A DNA stretch of 64,000 nucleotides from Fusarium oxysporum f. sp. lycopersici 4287. Taxonomy: Eukaryota > Ascomycota > Sordariomycetes > Hypocreales > Nectriaceae. Where the stretch lies: positions 3,445,993 to 3,509,992 of the forward strand of contig NC_030988.1 in the NCBI RefSeq assembly GCF_000149955.1, in the 5' to 3' direction. Position 1 is the first letter of the stretch, and every line of letters starts with the position of its first letter. The notes beneath the pieces are model-generated. The model searched no databases, had not been told where the DNA came from, and saw nothing but the letters and a program-made list of their open reading frames with translations. A program made the translations under genes and the position numbers. Of the stretch, positions 63,435 through 64,000 are shown piece by piece.

Positions 63435-64000
63435 ATGAGCAACCAGGAGACCAGGCCACCTTGCCCCCCTTTCACCCTCGAAACGGCACAAATTAAGGTC
63501 AAGGCTGCGCAAGACGGATGGAACAGCCAGTAAGTTAAGGCTACAGGACGCGAATGGTCCCTCGCTTACGCTGGGTACAGAGATCCTGCAAAGGTTAAAT
63601 TGGCGTACACGCCCGACTCCATCTGGCGTAATCGTGACCACTTCCTTCAGGGCCGCGATGCGATCCAAGAATTCCTGACAAAGAAGTGGGAGAAGGAGTC
63701 TAACTACAAGCTCCGAAAAGAGCTCTTTGCATTTACTGATAACAAGGCAAGTTTATGAAGTGCAGTGACTGCAGTCGTCTACCCGTTGTCGTGCAACATG
63801 AAGAGAATCCTATTCTGACGAGTCTCTACAGATTGCGGTGCAGTTCTGGTATGAATGGACTGATGCAGCTGGGCAATGGTGGAGGCCCTACGGACTTGAA
63901 GACTGGACTTTCGCAGACAATGGGCTGATGCGAAAGAGGCAGATGAGTGGCAACGATGTGAAGATTGCCGAGGGAGAGCGTTGGTTCGTTGATGGCGTCG
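63435..64000 (+). CDS. SnoaL/NTF2-like protein (DUF1348 type), 3' end outside window
   Basis: Exon 1 (63435-63529) joins exon 2 (63581-63746) across a 51-bp intron. Exon 2 joins exon 3 (from 63832) across an 85-bp intron whose donor is GC (AAG/GCAAGT) rather than GT. The spliced product reads AAQDGWNSQDPAKVKLAYTP, then DSIWRNRDHFLQGRDAIQEF, then IAVQFWYEWTDAAGQWWRPY and NGLMRKRQMSGNDVKI. These are the landmarks of small DUF1348 proteins with a cone-like NTF2 fold. The family is widespread and usually of unknown function. Only about 15-25 C-terminal residues appear to be missing. Confidence 0.87.

Noticed and set aside
1..64000. CRISPR arrays, bacterial operons or ribosome-binding sites
   Set aside because: Introns, gene structure and transposons are those of a filamentous fungus; no spaced direct-repeat array with unique spacers was seen, and the palindrome arrays have only three members each.
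1..64000. tRNA and rRNA genes
   Set aside because: I found no cloverleaf-like segment with A and B boxes by eye. A covariance-model scan would be decisive.

Overview
The window is from a filamentous ascomycete (Pezizomycotina). Short GT-AG introns of about 45-95 bp with CTRAY-like branch sites split many genes. The gene content is typical of these fungi: bZIP and bHLH regulators, NUP98, a CBM21 glycogen-targeting subunit, a NACHT protein and zinc-cluster-type regulators lacking the cluster. The transposons are Tad1-like LINEs, Fot1/pogo, hAT and many MITEs. It is draft sequence with one run of N (51572-52092). Species cannot be named from the sequence alone.

Layout. 1-7600 is a transposon nest: a decayed pogo-like relic, then a Tad1-like LINE on the minus strand that has lost its reverse-transcriptase core. 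An intact 2.2-kb Fot1-type element sits inside the LINE with perfect terminal repeats and a TA duplication. 7.8-20 kb is gene-bearing: an MDR oxidoreductase, a three-exon NUP98-like nucleoporin ending in the autoproteolytic domain, a BTB protein, a second Fot1-type copy that is catalytically dead, and a three-exon L-lactate dehydrogenase. 19.5-34.6 kb mixes relics (LINE tail, RING-H2 pseudogene) with three structurally defined MITEs, an ATF-like bZIP gene, a bHLH gene, a CBM21/PP1-targeting gene, a foldback element and a truncated fungal regulator. 34.8-39 kb has a short-chain dehydrogenase with a homopolymer frameshift, an OrsD-type (DUF3505) relic and a secreted protein.

39-51.5 kb is the most unusual part. 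It holds a 1.7-kb decayed inverted repeat, a 1160-residue NACHT protein and members or relics of an OrsD/DUF3505 zinc-finger family. Arrays of 16-19 bp palindromes lie just upstream of three of these: 41044-41183, 48259-48387 and a single one at 51262. The two main arrays share spacing, and their arms differ by paired changes that keep the symmetry. I consider this the best candidate for an undescribed cis-acting system of a mobile gene family.

52-57 kb is one fungal regulator gene split by a 3.1-kb hAT element with an exact 8-bp target duplication. A three-intron-class bZIP gene follows. 59.9-62.3 kb carries a cyanase gene and a beta-carbonic anhydrase gene transcribed divergently. Cyanase consumes bicarbonate and the anhydrase supplies it, so the pair forms a small cyanate-detoxification module with several GATA motifs between the genes. 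The 3' flank of the anhydrase gene holds a 164-bp hAT-type MITE. The window ends inside a SnoaL/DUF1348-like gene.

Exon structures were worked out by hand from splice signals and reading-frame continuity. Family assignments come from motif recognition; no database search was run.
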